10,189 nucleotides of DNA from Methanobacteriota archaeon (GTDB lineage: Archaea > Thermoplasmatota > Poseidoniia > Poseidoniales > Poseidoniaceae), in the NCBI GenBank assembly GCA_011525095.1, contig WTIV01000181.1, forward strand, positions 8,461 to 18,649, in the 5' to 3' direction. A program made the position numbers and the translations under genes. Every line of letters begins with the position of its first letter. Within the stretch, counting starts at the first letter, position 1. This document shows positions 1 through 6,224 of the stretch, one piece after another. The notes under the pieces were generated by a model that worked only from the letters and a program-made list of their open reading frames with translations, ran no database searches and was not told where the DNA came from.

Positions 1-2
1 CA

Positions 3-542
3 AATGCAGATGGGAAATTGGGACGTGATTTCGACATTGATTGTGAAGCCGAATTTCTAGATTTAGCTGACAATATCTCCGGAGATGGTTCAACGCGTTC
101 GGTGTTGTATGAAAATTCTGCATATGATGCTCTGTTGAAACTTGTCGAATGGTCTAGTATTGGTCACTGGGAAGCATGGGAAGGGCGATGCTTCCTCTAT
201 ATCGAAAATGCAATCGGGAGAGAATTAGAGCATGTAGATGACATGTACACCTTGGAAGTTTGGGATGAATTGCGCACAAATCTCTCGCAAATGGGTGAGT
301 CAGAGTTCGCAGAGAAAGTATGCGAAAATTGGATGGACAGAAGGAAGGAGATGGGCGAAACTCTGGATGAAAAGAAGGACCCTAGAATCATTCCTACGTT
401 TGAGGCTCATGACAGGAACTCAAGAACTCTGCACCATGCTGTAAACGTCAAGGGATATGTTCAGATTCTTGGCAGAGAGCACCTCGATGCTCAACTTTGG
501 GGTCACGGCGATTGGAACCTCGGAAATCTCTTGGATTCGTGA
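3..542 (+). CDS. Unrecognised protein, C-terminal part (gene continues off left edge)
   Basis: The reading frame is open from base 3 to a TGA at 540-542 and has no convincing start inside the window; a TTG at 18 is possible but the frame continues upstream of it, so I treat the gene as 5'-truncated. The visible ~179 residues are acidic, rich in Trp and Glu, and appear soluble and mostly helical, with no membrane segment or signal peptide visible. The C-terminal end reads HGDWNLGNLLDS. This superficially matches the HGDxxxGN catalytic-loop motif of aminoglycoside/choline-kinase-like phosphotransferases, but the protein stops four residues after the motif and lacks the downstream Mg-binding Asp segment, so I do not assign that function. 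The stop lies 31 nt before the grpE ATG, so the two could be cotranscribed. Function unknown. Confidence 0.6.
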   Translation, partial: NADGKLGRDFDIDCEAEFLDLADNISGDGSTRSVLYENSAYDALLKLVEWSSIGHWEAWEGRCFLYIENAIGRELEHVDDMYTLEVWDELRTNLSQMGESEFAEKVCENWMDRRKEMGETLDEKKDPRIIPTFEAHDRNSRTLHHAVNVKGYVQILGREHLDAQLWGHGDWNLGNLLDS

Positions 543-573
543 AATTGAAAAATGACCTCATAGTCGCAGGGTC

Positions 574-1101
574 ATGGAAGACGACGAGGTAGTTGTAGAT
601 GATGCAGATCCTGTTGTCGAACAAAGTGTCGAAGTAGAGGTTGAAGAAGTCGAGGTGGTCGAAGAAGTCGACCCACTTACCGAAGCAATTCAGAGAGCAG
701 AAGCAGCAGAAAAAGAAATCACATATCGAGATGCTGAGATTCAGAATGTCAGAAAGCGTTTGATGTCTGAAAAGGCTACTGCAATCCAATATGGCGGCAT
801 GGGTATGGCTCGCAAGATGCTCGGTGTCCTCGGTGATATCGATAGGGCATTGTCTGTAAACGAAGATGAAGGATTGAGTCTGATACGCTCAAAGATGTGG
901 TCGGAGTTATCTGGAGATGGAGTGGCGAAAATCGAGGCAAAGGGGCAAAAATTCGACCCAACAAAGATGGAGGCGATTACCACACTTCCGCCATCTGATG
1001 ACTTCCCAGCAAACCAGGTCATTGATGAGTTGGAAGCTGGATACATGTACAAGGACAGGGTTTTGATTCCAGCGAGAGTGGTAGTTGCTTCTGACCAGTG
1101 A
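574..1101 (+). CDS. grpE: GrpE, nucleotide exchange factor for Hsp70 (DnaK)
   Basis: GrpE is the homodimeric cytosolic co-chaperone that drives ADP release from DnaK in the DnaK-DnaJ-GrpE folding cycle. The 175-residue product has the family layout: an acidic, Val/Glu-alternating N-terminal tail (residues 1-35), a long helix likely to form the dimer coiled coil (about 36-75, including AEIQNVRKRL), a second helical stretch with the MLGVLGDIDRAL motif (82-93), and the C-terminal beta domain with GQKFDP (124-129) and GYMYKDRVLIPARVVV (156-171), which matches the GYxxxDRVLRPAxVxV signature. Length is normal for GrpE. Translation starts at the only sensible ATG, 31 nt after the upstream stop. No dnaK or dnaJ is visible in the window. 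Hsp70 systems in archaea are generally regarded as acquired from bacteria and typical of mesophiles. The gene converges on the photolyase gene with 2 nt between stops. Confident family call. Confidence 0.93.
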   Translation: MEDDEVVVDDADPVVEQSVEVEVEEVEVVEEVDPLTEAIQRAEAAEKEITYRDAEIQNVRKRLMSEKATAIQYGGMGMARKMLGVLGDIDRALSVNEDEGLSLIRSKMWSELSGDGVAKIEAKGQKFDPTKMEAITTLPPSDDFPANQVIDELEAGYMYKDRVLIPARVVVASDQ

Positions 1102-1103
1102 AT

Positions 1104-1130
1104 TCAGAACAACTTTTGTTGAACTGATTT
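1104..1130 (+). terminator. Hairpin plus pyrimidine-rich tract, candidate grpE terminator inside the photolyase tail
   Basis: Two bases after the grpE stop is an imperfect inverted repeat: arm TCAGAACAAC (1104-1113), loop TTTT, arm GTTGAACTGA (1118-1127). Eight of ten positions pair, with a central AA/AA internal loop. It is followed on the plus strand by a T/C-rich stretch (1128-1160). The same bases encode the last residues and Lys/Arg-rich tail of the photolyase on the other strand. Archaeal termination depends mainly on T-rich tracts, so the tract may matter more than the hairpin. Seen in sequence; function inferred. Confidence 0.4.
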
Positions 1131-2636
1131 GTCTTTCTTCGGCCTTCTCTTTCTAGGCCTAGTCCTACTACCGTGCTTTTGCAACACTAGTTTGCTTTGA
1201 GTTCTAGATTCCTTTGTAGACCTAGCAGCATAACTTCTATTCACACCTTCTTTTCTACTTGTGACTTCATCGACAATCGGTGAAGGATAGTGCGTGTCTA
1301 TTAGACAGGAAACGTTCTCTTGAACTTCAATCGGCATTTTCCAGGGTTCGTGAATATATTTCGTTGGAACCATTGAGAGTTCAGGAATCCATTTTCGAAT
1401 ATAATCTCCTTCAGGGTCTTGGTCCTTACCTTGTTTAGTCATTGAGTACGCTCTAATCGTGTTTATTCCTGTTGTTCCCGATTGCATTCCAACTTGAGAC
1501 CAATGTATTCCTGGTTCATAGTCGATAAATTGCTTTGCTAGATGGCACCCAGTCTCTCTCCAGGGGAGCCACAGATTGTATGATGCAGCAGACATAATCA
1601 TTGCTCGCATTCGGAAATTTATCCATCCTGTGCTAGCCAATTGTCGCATACAAGCATCAAGGAATGGCCAGCCTGTTGTACCAGTTTTCCATCTGATGAA
1701 CCTCTCTTTATCCATTACTCGGTTCAAATTCGAGTCGATTATTTTGTTCTGAGCTACTAGGTCGAGGTCTGATTCCATCTCTAATTTTTGAATGAAGTGA
1801 CATCTCCAAGCCAATCTCTTCCTGAAGGATGCTAGACTTTTCAACCACATTTTTGCATCGTCAACAATACTTGGATTACTCCTAATTTCATGCATTCTGT
1901 CATTTGTTGTTTGGACGACTCTGCGCATTGAGATTGCGCCTACGGTGAGATATGGAGATAGTCCCGAACCGAATTTTACTGCATTTACAGGGCTGGATAT
2001 TCCCCATTGGAAATTTTTTGCTTCGCGTTCTAGAAAATCCGCTAAACGAGTTGCAGCGGCACTTTCTCCGGGCTCTCGGTGAAGGGAAAGTTTTCTGGGA
2101 TTCAATCCGATTGATGTTCGGTCGAATGTGTTTGAGGTTGGTATGCATTTGTTTTCGAGATTCGGAGGACTCTGAAGTTCGATTCTCATTCTAGAGTCAC
2201 GTTTCTTTTTCCAGAGGTCTCTGTCGGTTAATCCCCTGATCACTCCGTTACTAGGAAACTCCAACCATTCAACATTGTTCGAAGTACACCATTGTTTCAC
2301 TTGTAGATCTCTTTGATAAGACCAAGAGTTTCCAGTCTCTTGATGTGAAAGGATTCTACCAATTTCAAATTCCTCGTGAATGGATTGTAGTGCCGTAATT
2401 GCATTTTCACATTTAATGTGAAGGTGGCCACCGATTGTTGTGAGTGATTTTGCCAATTCTTCTGCATTATCTAATTCCCATTCGATGTGTATGTGGTCAG
2501 TGTCATCTAGTTCAAGCCTCTCTGGTTCAACTAGGAATAAGCACAAAAGATTGTTAGACGATTTTGCAGCCTCGATCAATGGCTGATGGTCTTTGACCCT
2601 CAGGTCCTTCTTGAACCATAAAACGTCCACTGCCAT
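1104..2636 (-). CDS. Photolyase/cryptochrome-family flavoprotein with basic C-terminal tail
   Basis: This is a 510-residue member of the DNA photolyase/cryptochrome superfamily, which binds FAD and uses blue light to repair pyrimidine dimers or to signal. The N-terminal Rossmann-like antenna domain is at about 1-130 (VLWFKKDLRVKDHQPL near the start). The FAD-binding helical domain follows, with LSPYLTVGAIS (226-236), TGTTGWPFLDACMRQLASTG (318-337), GWINFRMRAMIMSAA (337-351) and DPEGDYIRKWIPEL (407-420). The segment equivalent to GGWQW of E. coli PhrB reads GIHWSQ (376-381) and is followed by GTTGINTIRAYSM, so this is not a standard class I CPD enzyme. I see no four-Cys pattern like that of the iron-sulfur PhrB/CryB group. 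The last ~45 residues are strongly basic (RTRPRKRRPKKDK at 491-503) and end in QQKLF. The ATG at 2636 is supported by a TATA box at -30 to -25. The gene lies 47 nt downstream of the radical SAM gene. Repair versus photoreceptor role is unresolved. Confidence 0.88.
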   Translation of the reverse strand: MAVDVLWFKKDLRVKDHQPLIEAAKSSNNLLCLFLVEPERLELDDTDHIHIEWELDNAEELAKSLTTIGGHLHIKCENAITALQSIHEEFEIGRILSHQETGNSWSYQRDLQVKQWCTSNNVEWLEFPSNGVIRGLTDRDLWKKKRDSRMRIELQSPPNLENKCIPTSNTFDRTSIGLNPRKLSLHREPGESAAATRLADFLEREAKNFQWGISSPVNAVKFGSGLSPYLTVGAISMRRVVQTTNDRMHEIRSNPSIVDDAKMWLKSLASFRKRLAWRCHFIQKLEMESDLDLVAQNKIIDSNLNRVMDKERFIRWKTGTTGWPFLDACMRQLASTGWINFRMRAMIMSAASYNLWLPWRETGCHLAKQFIDYEPGIHWSQVGMQSGTTGINTIRAYSMTKQGKDQDPEGDYIRKWIPELSMVPTKYIHEPWKMPIEVQENVSCLIDTHYPSPIVDEVTSRKEGVNRSYAARSTKESRTQSKLVLQKHGSRTRPRKRRPKKDKSVQQKLF

Positions 2637-2660
2637 CGGGATGATGCCTGAATTGGTTAG

Positions 2661-2666
2661 TATAAA
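2661..2666 (-). promoter_or_regulatory. TATA box for a leaderless photolyase transcript
   Basis: Read on the minus strand this is TTTATA, at exactly -30 to -25 relative to the A of the photolyase ATG at 2636. It is preceded by purine-containing bases where a BRE would sit (AAACTGAGG). This is the canonical archaeal TATA position for a transcript starting at or next to the start codon, and no Shine-Dalgarno sequence is seen in the 47-nt gap. It suggests the photolyase has its own promoter even though it follows the radical SAM gene closely. Confidence 0.6.
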
Positions 2667-2683
2667 CCTCAGTTTGAAACCAT

Positions 2684-3763
2684 TTACCTGACTTCGTTGA
2701 GGTGAACTACACCGACTTCCAATCTCTCGTGAGTTGGATGAACCTCAATCATTTGAACTGGTACATTGAGGTGTTCAGCAACATCTTCAGCTGCTGAAAG
2801 TGGAATCTCGATTCTTTGGCTGGATGCATCATATCTTATCCAGCCATCCATAAGGCCTAGCGTTTCGGATAATTCTCTAACATCGTCAGATGCATCTTCA
2901 AGCGAACAAGGAATTGCGCCAAAGAGAATAGTATCGTCATCTGACAATATCTCATACGGTCGCAAAGTAGCCTCTCCTCTCCGTCTAAATCTGTTTCTTA
3001 ACTGCCCTGCATCTTTGAAATTTGCAGTACAGAATTTGACGTGAAAACTCATACCCTCTGCTGCTTCTTTCAACTTGATTGCCAATTCTGCAGAACCTTC
3101 TGCTGCGGCGGTGATTCCCCCCGCAAGGTTGAACCCTCGAACATCCATATTTCCCTGATTTCCAACTGTAATCTCTAACTCGTTTAGGTTTAGAAATTCA
3201 ACCGCTGAGTCGTTTAGTTCTGTCAAGAGATTCATTAGTTTCTCTTCCTTATCAGGCTCAGCAGGTAACTCAATGCCAACTGTAATTCCTGCCTCATTTG
3301 CTGCATTTACCGATTCGCTATACCTCTCCAAACTCAGGTCTAGAAGGTGGAATCTCAACTCATCGAGTCCTGCCTCTCCGAGTTCTTTTGCTTGGTCTGG
3401 TTTGATTGGAATCGAGGTGTAACAGTGGATGTGATGGTCATTTCCAAATGCCTTTTTCAGTTCTCTGATGGCTAGCACAGTTTTGTCAAAGTCTAGCATT
3501 GGGTCTCCGCCAGTAATCCCAGTTCCAGTTGCTCGCATAGCCTTGCCTTCTTCGATAACCTCGTCGAAATTAGAACATCGCCTTTCATTAGCAAACATGT
3601 CGGGGGTTTCTCTTCTATTGTCAGATAGAGGACAATAATCGCAACCCCAGTGACATTTTCCTGTGACAAATAGTACGAGTTTGCTTCCCATTTGGCACTG
3701 AATGCAACCTTCTGCTTCACCCTGTTCAGGGGGAGCAATCTCTGTCGCCATCTGAAGTTGCAC
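2684..3763 (-). CDS. COG2108-type radical SAM protein of unknown substrate
   Basis: A 359-residue radical SAM enzyme, a family that binds a [4Fe-4S] cluster and cleaves S-adenosylmethionine to start radical chemistry in the cytosol. The cluster motif is C37-HWG-C41-DY-C44 (CX3CX2C) inside LVLFVTGKCHWGCDYCPLSD. Next come FANE (57-60), the SAM-binding TGGDPML (84-90), HIHCYTS (111-117), AGLDELRFH (131-139) and NLNELE (192-197), then a conserved-looking Cys region FCTANFKDAGQLRNRFRRR (244-262). This order matches my memory of COG2108, an archaeal family related to pyruvate formate-lyase activating enzymes with no established reaction. An extra C20-IQ-C23 pair and C245 could bind metal or a second cluster. 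Start choice: GTG at 3763 has GGGAG nine bases upstream; an in-frame ATG at 3751 is the alternative. The gene lies 48 nt after pdxT. Family call is firm; substrate unknown. Confidence 0.85.
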   Translation of the reverse strand: MQLQMATEIAPPEQGEAEGCIQCQMGSKLVLFVTGKCHWGCDYCPLSDNRRETPDMFANERRCSNFDEVIEEGKAMRATGTGITGGDPMLDFDKTVLAIRELKKAFGNDHHIHCYTSIPIKPDQAKELGEAGLDELRFHLLDLSLERYSESVNAANEAGITVGIELPAEPDKEEKLMNLLTELNDSAVEFLNLNELEITVGNQGNMDVRGFNLAGGITAAAEGSAELAIKLKEAAEGMSFHVKFCTANFKDAGQLRNRFRRRGEATLRPYEILSDDDTILFGAIPCSLEDASDDVRELSETLGLMDGWIRYDASSQRIEIPLSAAEDVAEHLNVPVQMIEVHPTHERLEVGVVHLNEVR

Positions 3764-3772
3764 GATTATTCG

Positions 3773-3777
3773 CTCCC
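3773..3777 (-). promoter_or_regulatory. Shine-Dalgarno-like GGGAG deciding the radical SAM start
   Basis: On the minus strand GGGAG lies nine bases before the GTG at 3763 and 21 bases before the in-frame ATG at 3751. The spacing favours the GTG. This fits an operon-internal gene translated from a pdxT-led transcript. Confidence 0.4.
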
Positions 3778-3811
3778 GTGTCTTTGGTTTGAAGTAAGCG
3801 GTTTGCAGAGT

Positions 3812-4378
3812 TCAATTTGTATGGTTTGCTTCTGACAGTAACCACTCATGGAATCGGTAATCTTCTGTCAACTCAGGATGGAATGTCAATGCCATAATTC
3901 TGCCTTCTCGTACACCCACTACCTCATCACTTAGCCATGCGATTGGATGGTCACTTCCTTTCAAGAATCGAGGAGCTCGAATGAAAACACCCTGAAACTT
4001 CTCGTTATTGCCGACACTAACACGAATTTCTGATTGAAAACTGTCTTTCTGCCTGCCAAAGGCATTCCTTTCAATCTCTGTTTCAATTAGCCCCTGTTGA
4101 GAGAGTAAAATTGCACCTGCGCAAGTGCCGAGAATAGGAATAGAGTCGTTTCTGGCTCTTTGCCAAATCTCATTGTACAGGTTCTCTGAGCGACTTGCGA
4201 TTTTCATTGCAGTCGACTCACCACCAGGAAGGACAATCGCATCAACACCGTCAACATCGGTTGATTTCCTTAGTTCTCGTATTGAAATTTCCATATCAAG
4301 ATTTTGTGCAGCTTTTCTTAGCGAGTACATGTGCTCATTGCGTGCGCCTTGCAACATAGCAACGCCCACTGTCAGCAT
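3812..4378 (-). CDS. pdxT: PdxT, glutaminase subunit of pyridoxal 5'-phosphate synthase
   Basis: PdxT hydrolyses glutamine and channels ammonia to PdxS, which builds PLP from ribose 5-phosphate and glyceraldehyde 3-phosphate. The 188-residue product has the class I glutaminase features of the family: GVAMLQGARNEH near the N-terminus, VLPGGESTAM (49-58) for glutamine binding, the nucleophile C86 in GTCAGAI, RNAFGRQKDSF (104-114), VFIRAP (131-136), and H167/E169 of the catalytic triad in FHPELTED. I chose the ATG at 4378 because PdxT proteins begin within a few residues of the xxIGVLALQG strand; a GTG at 4414 would add 12 residues without homology. No pdxS is in the window. The gene heads a minus-strand run with the radical SAM and photolyase genes and is divergent from a PLP-dependent aminotransferase 80 bp away, a sensible functional pairing. 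Confidence 0.93.
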   Translation of the reverse strand: MLTVGVAMLQGARNEHMYSLRKAAQNLDMEISIRELRKSTDVDGVDAIVLPGGESTAMKIASRSENLYNEIWQRARNDSIPILGTCAGAILLSQQGLIETEIERNAFGRQKDSFQSEIRVSVGNNEKFQGVFIRAPRFLKGSDHPIAWLSDEVVGVREGRIMALTFHPELTEDYRFHEWLLSEANHTN

Positions 4379-4425
4379 GGTTTGTCCCAAGCGGACTAGG
4401 TTCTTGACAAACACGGTTGGTAGTG

Positions 4426-4439
4426 CAGTTATTGAACTG
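4426..4439. promoter_or_regulatory. Short inverted repeat and TATA-like element in the pdxT/aminotransferase divergent promoter
   Basis: The 80-bp divergent gap contains CAGTT-ATTG-AACTG, a perfect 5-bp inverted repeat. Its centre includes TTATTG at 4429-4434, exactly -30 to -25 from the aminotransferase ATG at 4459, where a leaderless archaeal TATA box would lie. The opposite strand reads CAATAA toward pdxT. The TATA match is weak and the repeat short, so this is a suggestion: a shared element could coordinate a PLP-synthesis gene with a PLP-using one. Confidence 0.3.
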
Positions 4440-4458
4440 GGCGCGCACAGCCTCTGAC

Positions 4459-5640
4459 ATGAGCCACGATGGAGACTGCTTCCTAGTTCCCGGACCGGTA
4501 AGAATGAATTCTGCCTGTTTAGAGGCTCTATCTACACCTGCCATAACCGCAAGGGGTAGTGAATTTCGAGACATTATGGCTAGGCTGAACAGCGGCTTGA
4601 GATATGCTTTCAATTTGAGCCCATCCTCTGATAAGAGAAAAAATGAGTCTTGGTCAGGAGATGATGGCTACAAGGTCATCACAGTATCAGGTTCTGGAAC
4701 TGCTGCAATGGAGATGGTGATGGCTAACCGCTTCAGACCTAACGACCGAGTACTTGTTCCTACAAACGGCAAATTCGGAGAAAGAGTTGCGGAGATGGGC
4801 GCAAGATTCTGTAACGTGAAGCATCTGAAATATGAATGGGGGCGTGCATTCGATTTTGGTGAAATCGAAGAACAACTTGCAAGAGGAAACTGGGAAGCTC
4901 TAGCAATTTGTCACAACGAGACTTCATCAGGTATTACTCAAGATGCAGCAGAATTAGCCGAGATGTGTCAGCGCCACGGTGTAGCATTTATTCTAGACGG
5001 AATCACAAGCGTAGGTGGACTGCCGGTCCATCCAGAAGAATGGGGTGCAGAGGCGGTGGTAGTTGGTGCTCAGAAGTGCACAGCAGGGCCGAGTGGAATT
5101 GCAGCAATAGCAGTAAATCAACGGTTTATTGACAGATGTATTGCAATAAGAAACCAAGACGACTCTAATCCAACTTACTACCTTGACATAATTCCAGCTC
5201 TCAAGAAAGGTAGTGATGACCAAACTCCGTGGACGCCTGCAATTAATCCTGCTATGGGTTGGGCTGCTGCTCTTGAAACTCTCAAAGAAGAAGGTCTAGA
5301 AAACCGTTGGAATCGATGTAAAATGTTGGCAGAAGGAGTCAGGAAATTATTCCTCGATTTAGGATTCGAACTACTCGCTGACGAATTTTTCCGCTCTACT
5401 ACAGTAACTGCAATTTTGTATCCGGAAGGAATCAATGATGATTGGCGTACAAGGCTGAAAGAAGAATATTCCACTCAGGTAATTGGTGGGCAAGACCATC
5501 TCAAAGGAAAGATGTTCAGAATTGGAAGCATGGGAGAAACTCCAGTAAGTGAAATGATTGAAGGTTGCAAGAGAATGATTTCATGTTTCAAAGACTTCGA
5601 AATTGACCTACCAGAAGTCGACGTTGAATCGTATTTTTGA
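4459..5640 (+). CDS. Class V PLP-dependent aminotransferase (aspartate/alanine-glyoxylate/phosphoserine type)
   Basis: A 393-residue fold-type I, class V aminotransferase that transfers an amino group between an amino acid and a 2-oxo acid using PLP. Features in order: FLVPGPVRM (8-16), phosphate-binding SGSGTAAMEMV (77-87), HNETSSGI (152-159), the PLP-nitrogen Asp D180 in LDGITSVGG, the Schiff-base lysine K206 in VVGAQKCTAGPSG, TPWTPAINP (256-264), and a likely carboxylate-binding arginine R354 in FRIGSMGE. This pattern resembles archaeal broad-specificity aspartate/phosphoserine aminotransferases and alanine-glyoxylate or serine-pyruvate aminotransferases; sequence alone does not separate these. 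The ATG at 4459 is preferred because a TATA-like element sits 25-30 bp before it and family proteins begin just before the PGP motif; an upstream TTG at 4417 is possible. It is followed within 9 nt by nadM and is very likely cotranscribed with it. Confidence 0.88.
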   Translation: MSHDGDCFLVPGPVRMNSACLEALSTPAITARGSEFRDIMARLNSGLRYAFNLSPSSDKRKNESWSGDDGYKVITVSGSGTAAMEMVMANRFRPNDRVLVPTNGKFGERVAEMGARFCNVKHLKYEWGRAFDFGEIEEQLARGNWEALAICHNETSSGITQDAAELAEMCQRHGVAFILDGITSVGGLPVHPEEWGAEAVVVGAQKCTAGPSGIAAIAVNQRFIDRCIAIRNQDDSNPTYYLDIIPALKKGSDDQTPWTPAINPAMGWAAALETLKEEGLENRWNRCKMLAEGVRKLFLDLGFELLADEFFRSTTVTAILYPEGINDDWRTRLKEEYSTQVIGGQDHLKGKMFRIGSMGETPVSEMIEGCKRMISCFKDFEIDLPEVDVESYF

Positions 5641-5649
5641 GTGATTTGC

Positions 5650-6180
5650 ATGCACATTGTTCTTGGTCGGTTTCAACCATTTCACAAGGGCCATGCCCAT
5701 TTGGTCGAGGCAGCATTAGAAAAGGGAGATACAACCATTGCGATAGGTTCGAGTCAGGCAGATTCAACCATGGATAATCCCTGGACCGCTGACGAAAGGG
5801 AAGAAATGATCCGTGTATGGCTAGATGGAAGACAGGCAAATATAGTTCAAATCCCAGATATTAACGACCCTCCAAACTGGGTTGAACACGCAACAAAATT
5901 TCACGGCGATGGTACACTGGTTACCAGCGACGAGGGTACAAAAAAACTCTACGAAGATTCAGATTTCCCAGTGGAGTGGGTGGAATTGACTAACCGTGAT
6001 TCATACGAAGGATGGAGGGTGAGAGCAACCCTGAAAATGCTTTCAACAGTTTATGAGACCGATGGCCTGAGGGAAGTGATGCTTCATTCAATACCTGCTG
6101 CAGTAGTAGATTGGTTAATCGATAATGATGCTCTTTACCGATTGTATTCGATGTCGAGGGATTTAGAACACGTAGGATAA
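5650..6180 (+). CDS. nadM: Archaeal-type nicotinamide-nucleotide adenylyltransferase (NMNAT)
   Basis: NadM joins NMN and ATP to make NAD+ and pyrophosphate, the last step of NAD synthesis and salvage, in the cytosol. The 176-residue product begins with GRFQPFHKGH (6-15), the nucleotidyltransferase HxGH-type motif with H12 and H15. It continues with AIGSSQADSTMDNPWTADER (31-50), which matches the archaeal GSAQxSHTxxNPFTAGER signature. PDINDPPNWV (69-78) is the usual DIxxxxxWV segment, and RDSYEGWRVRATL (116-128) corresponds to the R-x-x-Y-x-G-x-x-(I/V)R motif that contacts ATP phosphates. Length is typical. I chose ATG 5650 because it places the first strand at the N-terminus; a GTG at 5641, immediately after the aminotransferase TGA, would add three residues. 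A GAGTGAT element just upstream could act as a ribosome binding site. Position and spacing make it the second gene of an aminotransferase-nadM unit. Confidence 0.93.
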   Translation: MHIVLGRFQPFHKGHAHLVEAALEKGDTTIAIGSSQADSTMDNPWTADEREEMIRVWLDGRQANIVQIPDINDPPNWVEHATKFHGDGTLVTSDEGTKKLYEDSDFPVEWVELTNRDSYEGWRVRATLKMLSTVYETDGLREVMLHSIPAAVVDWLIDNDALYRLYSMSRDLEHVG

Positions 6181-6197
6181 ATCAAATCCTCAATCCT

Positions 6198-6210
6198 TAT
6201 CACTGTGATA
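6198..6210. promoter_or_regulatory. Perfect 13-bp palindrome, candidate operator over a core promoter
   Basis: TATCAC-T-GTGATA is a perfect 6-1-6 palindrome in the 44-bp gap after nadM. Relative to the GTG start of the small membrane protein at 6225 it spans -27 to -15, overlapping the position of a leaderless TATA element (CTTATCA). A repressor dimer bound here would block the TATA-binding protein. It is too short and has too small a loop to be a convincing terminator, and no T-run follows. Operator role is inferred. Confidence 0.35.
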
Positions 6211-6224
6211 GTTTACGTAGGAGC

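Noticed and set aside
3..542. Aminoglycoside phosphotransferase-like enzyme from the HGDWNLGN motif
   Set aside because: The protein stops four residues after the motif; the metal-binding Asp segment and C-terminal lobe are absent, and the preceding ~165 residues do not resemble the kinase N-lobe.
448..789. Minus-strand open frame antisense to grpE
   Set aside because: It is a shadow of the grpE frame; its composition is Cys/Phe-rich without domain motifs and no promoter or ribosome site is seen.
1104..2636. Iron-sulfur bacterial photolyase/CryB type
   Set aside because: The cysteines seen (for example 329, 364, 444) do not form the four-Cys cluster pattern, and the C-terminal domain motifs differ from those of that group.
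4417..4458. Aminotransferase start at TTG 4417 and pdxT start at GTG 4414
   Set aside because: These would bring the two divergent starts to 2 nt apart and add N-terminal residues without family support; the ATGs at 4459 and 4378 fit homologue N-termini and leave room for promoters.
6181..6224. Terminator hairpin after nadM
   Set aside because: The palindrome has a 1-nt centre and no T-run after it, so an operator is more likely than an intrinsic terminator.
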